This document shows, piece by piece, positions 58,956 through 59,161 of a DNA stretch of 59,161 bases. Position 1 is the stretch's first letter. Each line of letters opens with the position of its first letter. Source of the stretch: Hyphomicrobium sp. (GTDB lineage Bacteria; Pseudomonadota; Alphaproteobacteria; Rhizobiales; Hyphomicrobiaceae); the NCBI RefSeq assembly GCF_020852195.1, contig NZ_JADZBI010000095.1, forward strand, positions 1 to 59,161, given 5' to 3'. The notes under the pieces were generated by a model. That model was not told the origin of the DNA, did not search any database, and saw nothing but the letters and a program-made list of their open reading frames with translations. Both the position numbers and the translations under genes were made by a program.

Positions 58956-59161
58956 CTACGGGATCCCGATCCGCTTGTGCGTCTGCACTGACAGCCGCCA
59001 CATGGGGTTCGCCTTGACGTAGGCAACCGCCGCTGCCGTGTTCCGGGCTAGGTCGGGACCATCCATGGGGCTCAGGAACCGGCGCGGGAAGTCGAGCCCG
59101 AGCAGGCTTTCCGGCGCCAGCCCTTCCTGCGGGAACACCAGCTTCAATTCGTCGCCCCGCC
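58956..59161 (-). CDS. queE: 7-carboxy-7-deazaguanine synthase, C-terminal part
   Basis: Only the last ~67 codons are in the window; the gene runs off the right edge. The tail DGPDLARNTAAAVAYVKANP and MWRLSVQTHKRIGIP is the QueE C-terminus, with GDELKLVFPQEG before it. QueE is the radical SAM enzyme that makes CDG from carboxytetrahydropterin. The CxxxCxxC cluster motif would be outside the window. It is the first of queE-queD-queF on the minus strand, with 115 bp before queD. Confidence 0.9.
   Translation of the reverse strand, partial: RGDELKLVFPQEGLAPESLLGLDFPRRFLSPMDGPDLARNTAAAVAYVKANPMWRLSVQTHKRIGIP

Noticed and set aside
1-59161. CRISPR arrays, rRNA genes, transposases, integrases, phage genes or toxin-antitoxin pairs
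   Set aside because: None seen on either strand. The only repeats are the short dispersed inverted-repeat families listed.

Overview
The window reads as GC-rich chromosomal DNA of an alphaproteobacterium, most likely a member of Hyphomicrobiales with methylotroph-like traits. The pointers are the lipid A/KDO cluster with DUF4170 and DUF2093 neighbours, a methanol-metabolism-type cytochrome c, a PQQ quinoprotein with its own two-component system, an HpnI-type hopanoid glycosyltransferase, a phasin, and the many small DUF465/DUF1499-type proteins common in that order. I see no rRNA, phage, transposase or CRISPR array. The content is mostly core genome with small accessory patches.

Layout. 1-6.1 kb: gltA (cut by the left edge), gltX, comEC, a Pr6Pr-like membrane protein and a THUMP rRNA methyltransferase, followed by a gene-poor stretch with hairpins and a terminator (6.1-6.8 kb). 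6.8-9.5 kb: small secreted proteins, cytochrome c and a GST. 9.6-12.6 kb: ATP-dependent DNA ligase with its ligase-associated exonuclease. 12.7-15.6 kb: two divergent DUF465 proteins, an acyl-CoA synthetase and a 26-codon membrane mini-gene with its own promoter and terminator. 15.9-22.7 kb: lipid A/KDO block (DUF4170, MsbA-like ABC exporter, a phosphatase, a fused acyltransferase-KDO transferase, lpxK, DUF2093). 22.8-26.3 kb: xseA, purD and a small secreted protein. 26.3-31.3 kb: PQQ quinoprotein, secreted cupin, NarL-type sensor kinase and regulator. 31.4-33.1 kb: thiS-thiG-thiE. 33.5-37 kb: a three-domain MFS/PlsC/acyl-ACP ligase protein. 37-44.5 kb: outer-membrane barrel, SPFH-NfeD pair, hemH, CHAD protein and a degenerate EEP-like secreted protein. 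44.6-51.9 kb: DUF1499, metallo-beta-lactamase-fold hydrolases, YhfC-like protease, AraC regulator, AtzE-AtzG pair and pirin. 52-59.2 kb: phasin, tRNA-Pro and tRNA-Gln, methyltransferase, a nonsense-interrupted hydrolase, hopanoid glycosyltransferase, and queF-queD-queE running off the right edge.

The strongest undescribed signal is not a protein. On the minus strand at 54587-54738 a perfect FNR/FixK box lies exactly 41.5 bp upstream of a predicted start, with a fitting -10 box. It drives a ~104-nt RNA of three hairpins. The first two loops are C-rich anti-Shine-Dalgarno sequences and the third hairpin is an intrinsic terminator. This looks like an oxygen-responsive regulatory small RNA. Other points of interest are a quinoprotein that appears to have lost two active-site acids, the acyltransferase-KDO transferase fusion, a QueD without its usual catalytic cysteine, and two families of ~115-150 bp inverted-repeat elements. 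All function calls come from reading motifs; no database search was run.
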